Positions 8,862-17,607 of a stretch of 53,396 bases of DNA are shown here, one piece after another. The stretch lies in contig CANJID010000024.1 in the NCBI GenBank assembly GCA_947474395.1, forward strand, positions 1 through 53,396, in the 5' to 3' direction. Source of the stretch: Caulobacterales bacterium (GTDB taxonomy: Bacteria > Pseudomonadota > Alphaproteobacteria > Caulobacterales > Caulobacteraceae). A program made the translations under genes and the position numbers. Position 1 is the stretch's first letter, and each line of letters opens with the position of its first letter. Under the pieces are notes generated by a model. It saw only the letters and a program-made list of their open reading frames with translations, did not search any database and had not been told where the DNA came from.

Positions 8862-9746
8862 CAGCTCCTTCACGTCGCGGCCGAAGCCGATGGCGACCAG
8901 CCATTGGTCGGCGCGGCTCCGCACCACCGGCTCGATCAGGGCGTTGATCCGCACGACCTCGGCGAGGACGCCGCGTTCGTCATCCCCGCCGGCGACCTCC
9001 ACGGCCTGCAGCAGGGTGAGCCGGAAGCGCACGCCCGGCAGGCGTTCGGCGAAGATGGGAACGATCCGGGCCCCCGTGGCGGCGGCGAGGCGGACCATCT
9101 TGCCGAGATTGCCCTCCGTTGTGGGCCGGCGGCCGAAGAAGGGGGTGGCGACGGTCACCGGACCTGGCTCGTCGCCGGCGATATAGGCCAGGCCGCCGGG
9201 CGTTTTCAGCCGCTCCAGCACCGCGCGCCAGACCTTGGGGCTCATCCACAGCACCTGCGACGGCAGGCGTGACCGCGCCCCCTCGATGATGGCGCTCTGA
9301 GCCCGGCTGGGGGAGGGCATGGCCAGGGCGATCATCCGCCCCGGAGCGGCCAGGGCGATGGCCATGTGAGCCACGTCCCAGTTGCCGATGTGGAGGAAGC
9401 AGAAGATCGCCGGGCGCGGATCGTCCAGCAGGGCCCGCAGGCGCCCGGGCTCGGCCTCCTCGATCCGTCCCTCGCGGGCCATGCGGCCGAGGACGGAATA
9501 TTCAGCGCTGACCCGGCCGATGTTCTGCCACAGGCGCCTCATGGCCGCATCGAGGGACAGATCGGGGCGGATGCGGGCGAGGGCGGACCGCCCGCGGGAG
9601 TCCAACAGAGGATAAGCCTTTGGATTCATTAGCGGCGCCATCCAGGAGCCGAGGTCCGAACAGGCCTGCGTCGGCAGGAGTTTCAGGAGGTGGTGCAGGG
9701 CGAGGTCCCGCGCGTCGGCCGCTCCCTGCTTCAGGCGGCGTTTCAT
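8850..9746 (-). CDS. Lipid A biosynthesis-type lysophospholipid acyltransferase (second of tandem pair)
   Basis: 298 residues, LpxL/HtrB-like family (Pfam Lip_A_acyltrans). The catalytic HX4D/E motif is His119-x4-Asp124 in FLHIGNWD; further family blocks are PFFGRRPTTEGNLGKMVRLA and the downstream GARIVPIFAERL. Start ATG 9746 is set by a 4-bp ATGA overlap with the stop of the upstream acyltransferase, its close paralogue. It should transfer an acyl group onto a lipid at the inner membrane. No N-terminal membrane helix is obvious, unlike typical LpxL. The last codons and stop fall inside a repeat unit. The acyl acceptor is unknown; this is probably not the housekeeping LpxL, because it is the third gene of a P450 operon. 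Confidence 0.85.
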   Translation of the reverse strand: MKRRLKQGAADARDLALHHLLKLLPTQACSDLGSWMAPLMNPKAYPLLDSRGRSALARIRPDLSLDAAMRRLWQNIGRVSAEYSVLGRMAREGRIEEAEPGRLRALLDDPRPAIFCFLHIGNWDVAHMAIALAAPGRMIALAMPSPSRAQSAIIEGARSRLPSQVLWMSPKVWRAVLERLKTPGGLAYIAGDEPGPVTVATPFFGRRPTTEGNLGKMVRLAAATGARIVPIFAERLPGVRFRLTLLQAVEVAGGDDERGVLAEVVRINALIEPVVRSRADQWLVAIGFGRDVKELRAR

Positions 9747-10693
9747 GCGAGGGGCGCTGTCTGGGGCGCCACCGCCTCCACGTCCGTCCCGAAATAGGCG
9801 GCCATGTGCCACTGGTCCGCGAGGCGGCGGATGACGGGAGCGATCATGGCGTCGATCCGCAGCACCTCTCCTTCCGTCTCGGGGCCGACCCCGGTGGCGC
9901 GGGGGTCCACCTCCACCACCGGGAGGGCGTGGATGACGAAACGCACGCCCGCAAGGCGCTCGGCGTAGGCGATGACGATGCGGGCCCGGGCGGCTGCGGC
10001 GAGACGCACGGCCTTGCCGAGGTTGCCGTCGGCGCGGACGGGGCGGCCGAAGAAGGGGGCGGACACGCTCACGGCATTGGGCTCGTCGATGTTCAGCAGC
10101 ACCGCCCCGTCCGGTTTTCTCAGCATTTCAACGACTTCGCGCCAGACACCCAGGCTGGTCGGCCGGGTGATTCCCGGCAGGCTGTCGTGCCAGCGCCGGA
10201 AGATCGCGCCCCTCACGGCGCTGGCGGGGGGGGCTCCGACGCCCATGCCGCGCCCCTGCGTCAGATGGGCGAGGCGGTGGGCGACGACCTCCCAGTTGCC
10301 CAGGTGGAGGAAGGCGAAGATGGCGGGACCCTGGCCCGGGGCGGTCAGGGCCTGCAGCAGGCCGGGCTCGGCCTCCGTGACGCGCCCCTCGCGGATCAGG
10401 CGGTGCAGGACCGAATATTCGGCGTAGACGCGCCCGGCGTTCTCCCAGGTGCGGCCCACCGCAGCCTCCAGGGCGGCGGGCTCGGCCCAGTCGGGGCGCA
10501 GGCGGGCCAGGAGGACGCGGCTGCGGCCCTCCGAGACGGGGTGGCTCCTGCGGCCGAGAATCCCGGAGAGGCGTGCGCCGGCGTCCGAACAGGCTTCGGT
10601 GGGGAGCATCCGGAAGGTTTGGTGCAGGCCGAGATAGAGCCCTTCCTCTCCGAGCCGCGCGAGCCGGTGCGTCAGGCCGCCGGGAGCGCTCAC
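9743..10693 (-). CDS. Lipid A biosynthesis-type lysophospholipid acyltransferase (first of tandem pair)
   Basis: 316 residues from a GTG start whose GTGA overlaps the P450 stop (TGA 10692-10690). HX4E catalytic motif at His130-Glu135 (FLHLGNWE). It aligns along its whole length with the next gene: both share LPTEACSD/LPTQACSD near the N-terminus, AEYSVL, EAEPG, the HxGNW block and PFFGR. The two are therefore a tandem duplication that has diverged. The reading frame is open far upstream through the P450 gene, but that part is only the shadow of the P450. Likely membrane-associated acyl transfer; substrate unknown. Confidence 0.85.
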   Translation of the reverse strand: MSAPGGLTHRLARLGEEGLYLGLHQTFRMLPTEACSDAGARLSGILGRRSHPVSEGRSRVLLARLRPDWAEPAALEAAVGRTWENAGRVYAEYSVLHRLIREGRVTEAEPGLLQALTAPGQGPAIFAFLHLGNWEVVAHRLAHLTQGRGMGVGAPPASAVRGAIFRRWHDSLPGITRPTSLGVWREVVEMLRKPDGAVLLNIDEPNAVSVSAPFFGRPVRADGNLGKAVRLAAAARARIVIAYAERLAGVRFVIHALPVVEVDPRATGVGPETEGEVLRIDAMIAPVIRRLADQWHMAAYFGTDVEAVAPQTAPLA

Positions 10694-12129
10694 CGTGTCC
10701 GCGCCTCCACGCGCATGGGCAGGCGGTCGCCGGGGCGCAGGCTGAGCCGGCAGGTGGGGACCACCTCCCAGCCGGGCTTCAGCGTCAGCCGATAGCGCTG
10801 GGCGAGGGTGGCGATGCACAGGACCACTTCGGTGATGCCGAAGGCCGCGCCCAGGCAGACCCGGGGGCCGATGCTGAAGGGGACGTAAGAGTAACGCTCC
10901 GGCGGCGCCGCGCCGGGCATGAAGCGGTCGGGGATGAAGGCGTCCGGATCCTTCCAGTACTTGGGGTTCCGGTGCAGCAGCCAGGCGACCAGGATCATCA
11001 CCGCCCCGGCGGGGACGTCGTGGCTGGAGATGCGCTGGGGGCTGCGCGCCTCGCGGACCTGCAGGGGGATTGGAGGGTAGAGGCGCAGGGTCTCCTCCGC
11101 CACGGCCCGGGTGAAGGGCAGGTCGGCCATGTCGGCGTGGGTGGCGGGCCGCCCGCCCAGGGCGTCGACCTCGGCATGCAGCCGCGCCTCCGTCTGCGGG
11201 TCCTGGGACAGGATGAACCAGACCCAGGCCATGGTGGTGGCGGTGGTCTCGTAGCCGGCCATGAACAGGACCGCCGCTTCGTTGCAGATCGCCGCCTCGT
11301 CCATGCCGGCGCGGTCCATGCCCCCCGCGGCCATGGCGCGGGCCAGGGAGCCCTCGCCGCCCGGATCGGCCAGGATATTGCGCACCAGGCCGTCGATGAT
11401 CTCCCGCAGCTGTTTGGCGGCCTTCTGCACCCGCCCGTTCTGGCGGCGGGGGATGAAGTCCGGCAGGCCGAGCAGGGAGATGATGTCGAACTGATCGATG
11501 GCGGCCTGGTACTCGGTGAAGCTCTTGACCACGGTGCGGGCGGCCTTGGCGCCGAGACCGGAGCCGAACACCGCCGAGCAGATCACCGTCGCCCCCATCT
11601 CGGCCATCTCCGCCAGGGCGTCGATCTCCTGGCCGACCTTGGCCTCCCAGGCGTCGCCGCGCGCCTGAGCCGCCGAGGTCATGGAGCGGCTCAGCTCGGG
11701 AAGCTGGGAGATGTGGGCGAGCGGCGCGATCTGGGCGCGGCGATTCTTCCACAGCTCGCCGGTGGAGACGAACAGGCCATCGCCGACCAGCGGGACCAGG
11801 GCATGGCGTAGCTGGGGCGCCTTGGCGTGGAAGTTGTCGGTGTCGATGAAGACTTTGCGCACCGTGATCGGGCTGTTGCAGATGAAGACGGCCCGGCGGA
11901 ACAGCACGCGACCGCTGAAATTCATCGAGAAGGCCTGGGCCGGCCAGATGGTCAGCAGGTTCTTGCGCGCCTCCGCCAGCAGCTTCAGCGGCGACAGCTC
12001 CTTGTCGGGGCGCGGCGGATAGGGCGGGACATAGGGCGCGAGGGCCGCGGCTGGCGCCGTGGCGGGTTCGGCCTGGGTTTCGGGATCGCGCACGGGTGAC
12101 TCGCTCAAGGGCCCTCGCCAGGGTGCCAT
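10690..12129 (-). CDS. Cytochrome P450
   Basis: 479 residues. All P450 signatures are present: I-helix oxygen-binding AGYETT (291-296), K-helix ExxR (Glu346-Arg349), and the haem loop FSIGPRVCLG with axial Cys425. The residues WYKDPDAFIPDRF-like block before the haem loop is also normal. No membrane anchor, so it is a soluble bacterial class needing ferredoxin and reductase from elsewhere. It heads a three-gene operon with two acyltransferases (4-bp overlaps), which suggests oxidation of a fatty acyl chain or membrane lipid; this is inference. The start ATG at 12129 lies 18 bp from a palindromic repeat unit (12148-12197), so its promoter must overlap that repeat. GTG 12093 is an alternative start. 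Confidence 0.92.
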   Translation of the reverse strand: MAPWRGPLSESPVRDPETQAEPATAPAAALAPYVPPYPPRPDKELSPLKLLAEARKNLLTIWPAQAFSMNFSGRVLFRRAVFICNSPITVRKVFIDTDNFHAKAPQLRHALVPLVGDGLFVSTGELWKNRRAQIAPLAHISQLPELSRSMTSAAQARGDAWEAKVGQEIDALAEMAEMGATVICSAVFGSGLGAKAARTVVKSFTEYQAAIDQFDIISLLGLPDFIPRRQNGRVQKAAKQLREIIDGLVRNILADPGGEGSLARAMAAGGMDRAGMDEAAICNEAAVLFMAGYETTATTMAWVWFILSQDPQTEARLHAEVDALGGRPATHADMADLPFTRAVAEETLRLYPPIPLQVREARSPQRISSHDVPAGAVMILVAWLLHRNPKYWKDPDAFIPDRFMPGAAPPERYSYVPFSIGPRVCLGAAFGITEVVLCIATLAQRYRLTLKPGWEVVPTCRLSLRPGDRLPMRVEARTR

Positions 12130-12472
12130 AGCTCGCCGGAGGGCCCTAGAGCGCGTTAGGCGAAAGTGTGGGCGGCTCCGCCGCTCGACCGCGCTCTAAA
12201 TGTTTGAATTTGAACCTTTTTACACGGACCGGATGATTCCATCTGGCCCTAAAGGGCTCTAGGCCCACCGGTTTCGCCGCGGCCGCGACCATGGCGACAG
12301 ACGATCAGCGGCGATGCAGGCCGGCCCGGAGGCGCCCGCCTCGAGGGCGGTTCGCCGTCGCCAAACGCCCTACAGCCAAGCTTCATCGTTCGAAAACCCG
12401 TCCTGTGCTACGCCTAGCATCGTCGGGAGGTGGGCAACGCCCGTCGGCGACTGCCCTAGTCCACGCAGGACA
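12130..12472. other. Intergenic region between divergent P450 and di-iron protein genes
   Basis: 343 bp without a gene. The left part holds the inverted composite repeat (12151-12245) and a small hairpin (CCCT AAA GGGC-type) near 12247-12258. The remainder, about 12262-12472, is GC-rich and shows no RNA gene or clear promoter to me. Short reading frames across it have no family character. Confidence 0.6.
12151..12245 (-). repeat. 95-bp composite palindromic element, copy 2 (inverted)
   Basis: Reverse complement of 8667-8761 with about ten mismatches, so the two copies bracket the P450/acyltransferase operon in opposite orientation. The GC-rich unit, extending to 12148-12197, is the best preserved part; the hairpin part has lost perfect symmetry. 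Confidence 0.8.
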
Positions 12473-13390
12473 ATGATGACGGCCGTTCCCGCAAACATCG
12501 TTCGTAGACAGGTGAATATTGATTTCGCCTCCGCGAAGTCCAGCGGCTGGCACGCCCGTCGCAGCGACGCCGAGGTTTTCTTCAACCTTATTTCCTACAC
12601 CTTCCCCGTCGGAGAAAAATTCTTCATCCAGGCGGTGAAGAGGCACCAGGACCGGATCACCGACCCGCTGTTGCAGCGGCAGGTGGAGGACTTCATCTAT
12701 CAGGAGACGATGCACGCCAAGGAGCACCTGCGTTGCAACCTGGTGCTCGACCGTAGCTGTTCCTACGGTCCCAAGGTGGCCAGGCTGGCGACTGCGTTGC
12801 TGAAGGTGAGCCGCCGCATCTATCCCAAGTCGACGCAGCTCGCGCTGAGCTGCGCGATCGAACACTTCACCTCGACCTTCGCCGACCACCTGCTGCGCCG
12901 CCAGCGGGCCTTCATCGCCGCCGCGGACCCGCCCTTCGCCGCGCTCTGGCTATGGCATGCGGTGGAGGAGACCGAACACAAGGCGGTGTGCCTGGACCTC
13001 TATCGACACGTCGTTGGCCGGGGGCCCGTGGCCTACCTGCACCGCGTCGCGGTGATGGTCCTGGCCACCCTGATCTTCCTGGCGATCATGCTGGTCGGGA
13101 CCCTGTGGGCGCGTCCCCGGACGGGCGGAGCCAGGCGGGGCGCCGGTTCGGCGCCAAGTCCCGGACCGGGCTCCCGTGAAGACAAGCCTGCTCGGGAGTT
13201 CAGCCTGTCAGGGGTGCTGACGGAGCTCGTCCACCTGAAGCTGTACCTCGACTACTACCGGCCGGGGTTCGAGCCCTGGGACCACGACAACCGCCACCTG
13301 ATCGAGGAATGGAAGGAGCGGTTCAAGGGTTTCGGGGACCGGGCGGCGGCGGCGGCGGCGGCGACGGCCCGCGAACGCGAGATGGCCTAG
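12473..13390 (+). CDS. PF10118-like 'metal-dependent hydrolase', ferritin-like di-iron candidate
   Basis: 305 residues from the ATGATG at 12473 (a purine-rich GCAGGA lies just upstream). It resembles the family annotated as predicted metal-dependent hydrolase (PF10118). What the sequence shows is a ligand set Glu48, Glu78-x-x-His81, Glu130 and Glu166-x-x-His169, the E/ExxH/E/ExxH pattern of ferritin-like di-iron carboxylate proteins, in predicted helices. A hydrophobic stretch at about 191-212 would anchor it in the inner membrane, and the C-terminus ends in a poly-Ala and Arg/Glu tail encoded by GCG-type repeats. It is divergent from the P450 operon. The hydrolase name is not supported by any hydrolase motif I see; an oxidative role on lipids is possible but inferred. 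It converges on holA with shared stop bases CTAG. Confidence 0.75.
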   Translation: MMTAVPANIVRRQVNIDFASAKSSGWHARRSDAEVFFNLISYTFPVGEKFFIQAVKRHQDRITDPLLQRQVEDFIYQETMHAKEHLRCNLVLDRSCSYGPKVARLATALLKVSRRIYPKSTQLALSCAIEHFTSTFADHLLRRQRAFIAAADPPFAALWLWHAVEETEHKAVCLDLYRHVVGRGPVAYLHRVAVMVLATLIFLAIMLVGTLWARPRTGGARRGAGSAPSPGPGSREDKPAREFSLSGVLTELVHLKLYLDYYRPGFEPWDHDNRHLIEEWKERFKGFGDRAAAAAAATAREREMA

Positions 13391-14439
13391 AGTCCCAGGC
13401 GTTTCGCCCGCGCGGCGACCGTCATCACCAGGCGCTCGGCGATCAGGGCGTCGGGGGAGCCGGTGGACTTGCAGGCCCGGTCGGCGTCCAGGACCTCCGG
13501 CTGGATGCGGTCGAGCTCGGCGAGATTCCAGGACTTCATCTGGCGGAGGAACTCGCGCTCCTGCTTCCAGAACACCCCGGCGGACTTGGCGGCCTCGGCG
13601 GCGCCGGCGCCCCCCCTTACCGAGACCAGGGCCCGGCGCAGGCGCCCCAGGTACATCCCCAAGGCCCGGACCGCGGCGGGGCCGCCTTCTCCCTCGGCGC
13701 GGGCGCGGCGCAGATTGGCCTGAGCCGCGCCGGTCTTGCCGCCGAAGGCCTCGGCGGCGGCGTCCGAGAGACTGGCCTCGGGCTCCACCCCGAGATGGTC
13801 GACGAGATCGGCCGGGCCGGCGGTGATGTTGGAGCCCGGGCCGAGGAACATGGCCAGGCGCTCGATTTCCTGGCGGGCCACCCCGCGCTCACGCGGCAGG
13901 CGGGCGACGAACAGGTCGAGCGCCTCCGGCGTCAGCCCGACCCGGTCCTTGGTCAGGGCCTCGCGCACCAGGCGGGCCACGTCGCCGCTTTCGTCGTCGT
14001 AGATGATGAGGGCCGCGGCGCCCTTGGCGGATTCGGCGGCCTTGCGCAGGGCGGAGGACTTTTCGAGGGCCCCCGCCTCGATCAGGAAGAAGGCGTCGGG
14101 GTTGAAGCGGCCCTCGGCGTGGGCGGTCAGGGCCTCGGCGGCGGCGCGCTCGGGCCCCACCTTGTCGTTTCCCAGCTTGAGGCGGACGAGACGACGCCCC
14201 CCGGTCATGGAGAGGGCGCAGAGCTCCTCCTCCAGGCGGCCCGGGGCGCTGTCGATGTCGGTCTCGGTGAGCAGGGCCACGTCGAAGGGGTCGTCCGGGC
14301 GGACGGCGATCTTCTTGGCCAGGATGTCGGCGCGCTCATGCACCCCGCCCCGGTCGCGGCCGTGGATCAGGGCGACGCGGATCTCCGCGGGCGGGCCCTG
14401 CAGGAAGCGGTCGATATCCGGCCGCTTCGACAGGTTCAC
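13387..14439 (-). CDS. holA: DNA polymerase III subunit delta
   Basis: 350 residues, usual length for HolA. The family pattern is visible: N-terminal IRVALIHGRDRGGVHERAD with the AAA+ fold, FFLIEAGALEKSSALRK, IIYDDESGDVARLV, LPRERGVARQEIERL and the C-terminal collar domain near EREFLRQMKSWNLAELDR. Delta is the wrench that opens the beta clamp in the clamp loader. Start ATG 14439 overlaps the stop of lptE (ATGA), so both are co-translated; this lptE-holA coupling is common in proteobacteria. Confidence 0.93.
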   Translation of the reverse strand: MNLSKRPDIDRFLQGPPAEIRVALIHGRDRGGVHERADILAKKIAVRPDDPFDVALLTETDIDSAPGRLEEELCALSMTGGRRLVRLKLGNDKVGPERAAAEALTAHAEGRFNPDAFFLIEAGALEKSSALRKAAESAKGAAALIIYDDESGDVARLVREALTKDRVGLTPEALDLFVARLPRERGVARQEIERLAMFLGPGSNITAGPADLVDHLGVEPEASLSDAAAEAFGGKTGAAQANLRRARAEGEGGPAAVRALGMYLGRLRRALVSVRGGAGAAEAAKSAGVFWKQEREFLRQMKSWNLAELDRIQPEVLDADRACKSTGSPDALIAERLVMTVAARAKRLGL

Positions 14440-14945
14440 GGCCGGGCGGACCCCTGGCCCTGCCGGGCGAAATAGCGGGCCAGGTCCAGGCGGATCAGGA
14501 TGGCGACCTGGGCGGCGGCGCGCTCCTGGCCCTCCTGCTGGGCGGCGATGCCGGCGTAGGGGGCGTCGGCCGAGGCGTAGGAGATGTGGGTCGGGGCCGT
14601 GCCCCGATAAACCACCTGGCCGGTGGAGAGGTCGGTCAGCTGGTAGTCGACGGTGAGGTCGAGTTCGTACTCGCTGGCGATCTCGTTGACCCGCAGGCCC
14701 CGCGGGAAGCGCGCTTCGTTGGTGGTGTAGGTCAGGCGGTAGCGTGACGCCCCGGCGCGGTCGCGGTCCAGTTCATCCTCGAGCTGCTGGCGCACCAGAA
14801 AGCCGGCGCGGCCCTCGGGGGCGATCACCTCGACCCCCTGCAGATGCAGGCCCACGCCTCCGTTTTCGGCGTAGAGGGGGGTGAAGCCGCAGGCCGAGAG
14901 GCCAAGGGCGGCGGCGCAGAGGAGGAGGATCGCCAGGGCGCGCAT
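14436..14945 (-). CDS. lptE: LPS-assembly lipoprotein LptE
   Basis: 169 residues. Lipoprotein signal peptide with lipobox LSAC (Cys19) followed by GFTPLY, the classic LptE/RlpB start. LptE plugs the LptD barrel in the outer membrane for lipopolysaccharide export. Located between leuS (10 bp upstream) and holA (4-bp overlap), the conserved leuS-lptE-holA order. The other Lpt genes lptC, lptA and lptB lie about 23 kb away in this window. Confidence 0.92.
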   Translation of the reverse strand: MRALAILLLCAAALGLSACGFTPLYAENGGVGLHLQGVEVIAPEGRAGFLVRQQLEDELDRDRAGASRYRLTYTTNEARFPRGLRVNEIASEYELDLTVDYQLTDLSTGQVVYRGTAPTHISYASADAPYAGIAAQQEGQERAAAQVAILIRLDLARYFARQGQGSARP

Positions 14946-14955
14946 GGGTCAGGCC

Positions 14956-17520
14956 TCAGTTGGCGACGATGTTGACGATGCGGTCTTGCACCACGATCAC
15001 CTTGCGCACGGTCAGGCCCTCCAGATGGCGGCGGACGTCCTCGTCGGCCAGGGCGATCTCGCGGACCTCGGCCTCCGGGGCGCCGGCGGGGGCGCGGACC
15101 TCGCCCCGGCGCTTGCCGTTGACCTGGACCGGCAAGACGAGTTCGTCGTCGGCGGCCAGATTCGGATCGTAGACGGGCCAGGGCGCGTCCGCCACCAGTC
15201 CTTCGCCGCCGATGCGGACCCAGGCCTCTTCCGAAAGGTGCGGGGTGAAGGGCGAGATCAGGACGACCAGGGCCTGGACGGCGGCGCGGCGTACCGCCGG
15301 GTCGGTCCCGGCCTCGCGGTGCTTGCGCAGGACCCCCAGGAAGGCGTGGAACTGGGCCACCGCCGAGTTGAAGCGGAAGCCTTCCAGGTGACCGGTGACG
15401 GCCTGGACCAGCTTGTGGGTGGCGCGCACCAGCTCCTTGGCGGCGGTTTCGTCAGCGCCCTTGCCGGCGGCCTCAAGCCCGTCGACCTCGGCCCAGACCT
15501 TGTTGAGGAAGCGCCAGGCGCCCTCCACCCCGGCCTCGGTCCATTGCACGTCGCGCTCGGGGGGCGAGTCGGAGAGGACGAACAGGCGCGCGGAATCCAC
15601 CCCGTAGGCGTCGAAGATCTCTTCCGGAGCGACCACGTTCTTCTTCGACTTGGCCATCTTCTCGATGCCGCCGACCTGGACGGGCAGGCCCGAGCTGGTC
15701 TCGACGAGCTGGCCGTCGCGGCGCTCGACCTCGGCGGGGGAGACCCAGTGCGGGTCGTTGGAGAGGACCCGGTAGGTCTCGTGGGTGACCATGCCTTGGG
15801 TGAACAGGCCCGCGAACGGCTCCTCCACCCCGACGTAGCCGGCGTCCTTCAGGGCGCGGTTGATGAAGCGGGCATAGAGCAGGTGGAGCACCGCGTGCTC
15901 CACCCCGCCGACATATTGATCAACGCCCATCCAGTAATCGGCGGCGGCCCGGTCCACGGGGGCGTCGGCGGTCGGATCGGTGAAGCGCAGGTAGTACCAG
16001 GAGGAATCGACGAAGGTGTCGAGGGTGTCGGTCTCGCGCTCGGCCGCAGCCCCGCAGGAGGGGCAGGCGACGTGGCGCCAGGTGGGGTGGCGCAGCAGGG
16101 GATTGCCGGGCTTGTCGAAGGTCACGTCCTCGGGCAGCACCACCGGCAACTCGGCGGCCGGGACAGCCACGGGGCCGCATTCGGCGCAGTGGATGACGGG
16201 GATGGGACAGCCCCAGTAGCGCTGGCGGGAGACCCCCCAGTCGCGCAGGCGATAGACGGTCGCCCCCTCGCCCTTGCCGGCGGCCTCGATGCGTTCGATC
16301 GCCGCGGCCTTGGCCTCCTCGACCGACATCCCGTCCATGAAGCCGGAACGGAAGATGCGTCCCGGTCCGGTATAGGCCTCGTCGCCCACCTTGAAGCTTG
16401 CCGGATCGGCGTCGGGGGGCAGGACAACCTCGCGCACCGGCAGGGTGTATTTGCGGGCGAAATCGAGGTCGCGCTGGTCGTGCGCCGGGCAGCCGAAGAT
16501 GGCGCCCGTTCCGTAGTCCATCAGGATGAAATTGGCGATGTAGACCGGCAGGGTAGCGTCCGGGTCGAAGGGGTGGACCACGCGAAGGCCGGTATCGACC
16601 CCCTTCTTCTCCGCCGCTTCGATCTCGGCCTCGGAGGTGCCCCCCGAACGGCATTCGGCCAGGAAGGCGGCCGCCTCGGGACTGTCGGCGGCGACAAGGT
16701 CGGCGAGCGGATGGTCGGGGGAGACGCCCACGAAGCTGGCGCCGAACAGGGTGTCCGGGCGGGTGGTGTAGACCTCAAGGCCGTTCTCGAAGCCCTCGGG
16801 CGCGGTCCCCGCGAAATCGAACGAGAAACGGGCGCCCCGGCTCTTGCCGATCCAGTTCTCCTGCATCAGCCGGACCTTCTCGGGCCAGCGGTCCAGGGTC
16901 TTGAGGCCTTCCAGGAGGGCGTCGGCGTAGTCGGTGATGCGCAGGAACCACTGGGTCAGCTTGCGCTTCTCGACGATGGCGTCCGAGCGCCAGCCGCGGC
17001 CGTCGATCACCTGCTCGTTGGCCAGGACCGTCATGTCGACGGGGTCCCAGTTGACCAGGCTCTCCTTGCGATAGACGAGGCCCGTCTTCAGGAGGTCGAG
17101 GAACCAGCGCTGCTGGCGCCCGTAATAGGCCGGATCGCAGGTGGCGAACTCGCGGGACCAGTCGATCGACAGGCCCAGGCGCTTCAGCTCCTCGCGCATG
17201 TTGGCGATGTTTTCGTAGGTCCAGGCCTTGGGATGGACCCCCCGCTCCATGGCGGCGTTCTCGGCCGGCATGCCGAAGGCGTCCCAGCCCATGGGATGCA
17301 GGACGTTGTAGCCCTGGGCCCGGCGGTACCGGGCCACCACGTCGCCCATGGTGTAGTTGCGGACGTGCCCCATGTGGATGCGTCCCGACGGATAGGGGAA
17401 CATCGACAGGGCGTAGTACTTGGGCCGCGCGTCGGCGCCGGCGGTGCGGAAGGTCTGTCGCTCTTCCCAGGCCGAGCGCCATCGGGGCTCGGCCTCCTTC
17501 GGATTATATCGTGTGCTCAT
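14956..17520 (-). CDS. leuS: Leucyl-tRNA synthetase
   Basis: 854 residues, standard bacterial LeuRS. The HIGH motif is [12 protein letters not shown]; the CP1 editing domain shows [20 protein letters not shown]; the class I KMSKS loop reads KMAKSKKN, with Ala in place of the first Ser. Both nucleotide- and tRNA-binding domains are complete. It charges tRNA-Leu in the cytoplasm. A tRNA-Leu(CAG) gene lies at 37175. An 8-bp inverted repeat occurs upstream of it in the gap after the DUF3576 gene (17555-17588). Confidence 0.97.
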   Translation of the reverse strand: MSTRYNPKEAEPRWRSAWEERQTFRTAGADARPKYYALSMFPYPSGRIHMGHVRNYTMGDVVARYRRAQGYNVLHPMGWDAFGMPAENAAMERGVHPKAWTYENIANMREELKRLGLSIDWSREFATCDPAYYGRQQRWFLDLLKTGLVYRKESLVNWDPVDMTVLANEQVIDGRGWRSDAIVEKRKLTQWFLRITDYADALLEGLKTLDRWPEKVRLMQENWIGKSRGARFSFDFAGTAPEGFENGLEVYTTRPDTLFGASFVGVSPDHPLADLVAADSPEAAAFLAECRSGGTSEAEIEAAEKKGVDTGLRVVHPFDPDATLPVYIANFILMDYGTGAIFGCPAHDQRDLDFARKYTLPVREVVLPPDADPASFKVGDEAYTGPGRIFRSGFMDGMSVEEAKAAAIERIEAAGKGEGATVYRLRDWGVSRQRYWGCPIPVIHCAECGPVAVPAAELPVVLPEDVTFDKPGNPLLRHPTWRHVACPSCGAAAERETDTLDTFVDSSWYYLRFTDPTADAPVDRAAADYWMGVDQYVGGVEHAVLHLLYARFINRALKDAGYVGVEEPFAGLFTQGMVTHETYRVLSNDPHWVSPAEVERRDGQLVETSSGLPVQVGGIEKMAKSKKNVVAPEEIFDAYGVDSARLFVLSDSPPERDVQWTEAGVEGAWRFLNKVWAEVDGLEAAGKGADETAAKELVRATHKLVQAVTGHLEGFRFNSAVAQFHAFLGVLRKHREAGTDPAVRRAAVQALVVLISPFTPHLSEEAWVRIGGEGLVADAPWPVYDPNLAADDELVLPVQVNGKRRGEVRAPAGAPEAEVREIALADEDVRRHLEGLTVRKVIVVQDRIVNIVAN

Positions 17521-17554
17521 GTCGGCCCTTCGCTAGCGCGGTTCGGGGCCGAGG

Positions 17555-17588
17555 GGGAGGCGTCGGCGCTACGAAACCCGCGCCTCCC
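17555..17588. repeat. 8-bp inverted repeat in the DUF3576-leuS gap
   Basis: GGGAGGCG (17555-17562) and CGCCTCCC (17581-17588) with an 18-base spacer. It could form a hairpin in the transcript running from the DUF3576 gene into leuS, but no T tract follows, so attenuation or termination is only a possibility. Confidence 0.35.
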
Positions 17589-17607
17589 TGTAAAATTCGG
17601 TCGGCGT

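Noticed and set aside
10694-11752. Upstream extension of the first acyltransferase frame
   Set aside because: It only shadows the P450 coding sequence; the GTGA overlap at 10693 gives a natural start.
12291-12476. Short open frame between the divergent P450 and di-iron protein genes
   Set aside because: Arg-rich frame with no Shine-Dalgarno or family character; treated as non-coding.
13340-13372. Tandem GGC repeat as a possible microsatellite
   Set aside because: It encodes the poly-Ala tail of the di-iron candidate protein; too short and simple to treat as a separate element.
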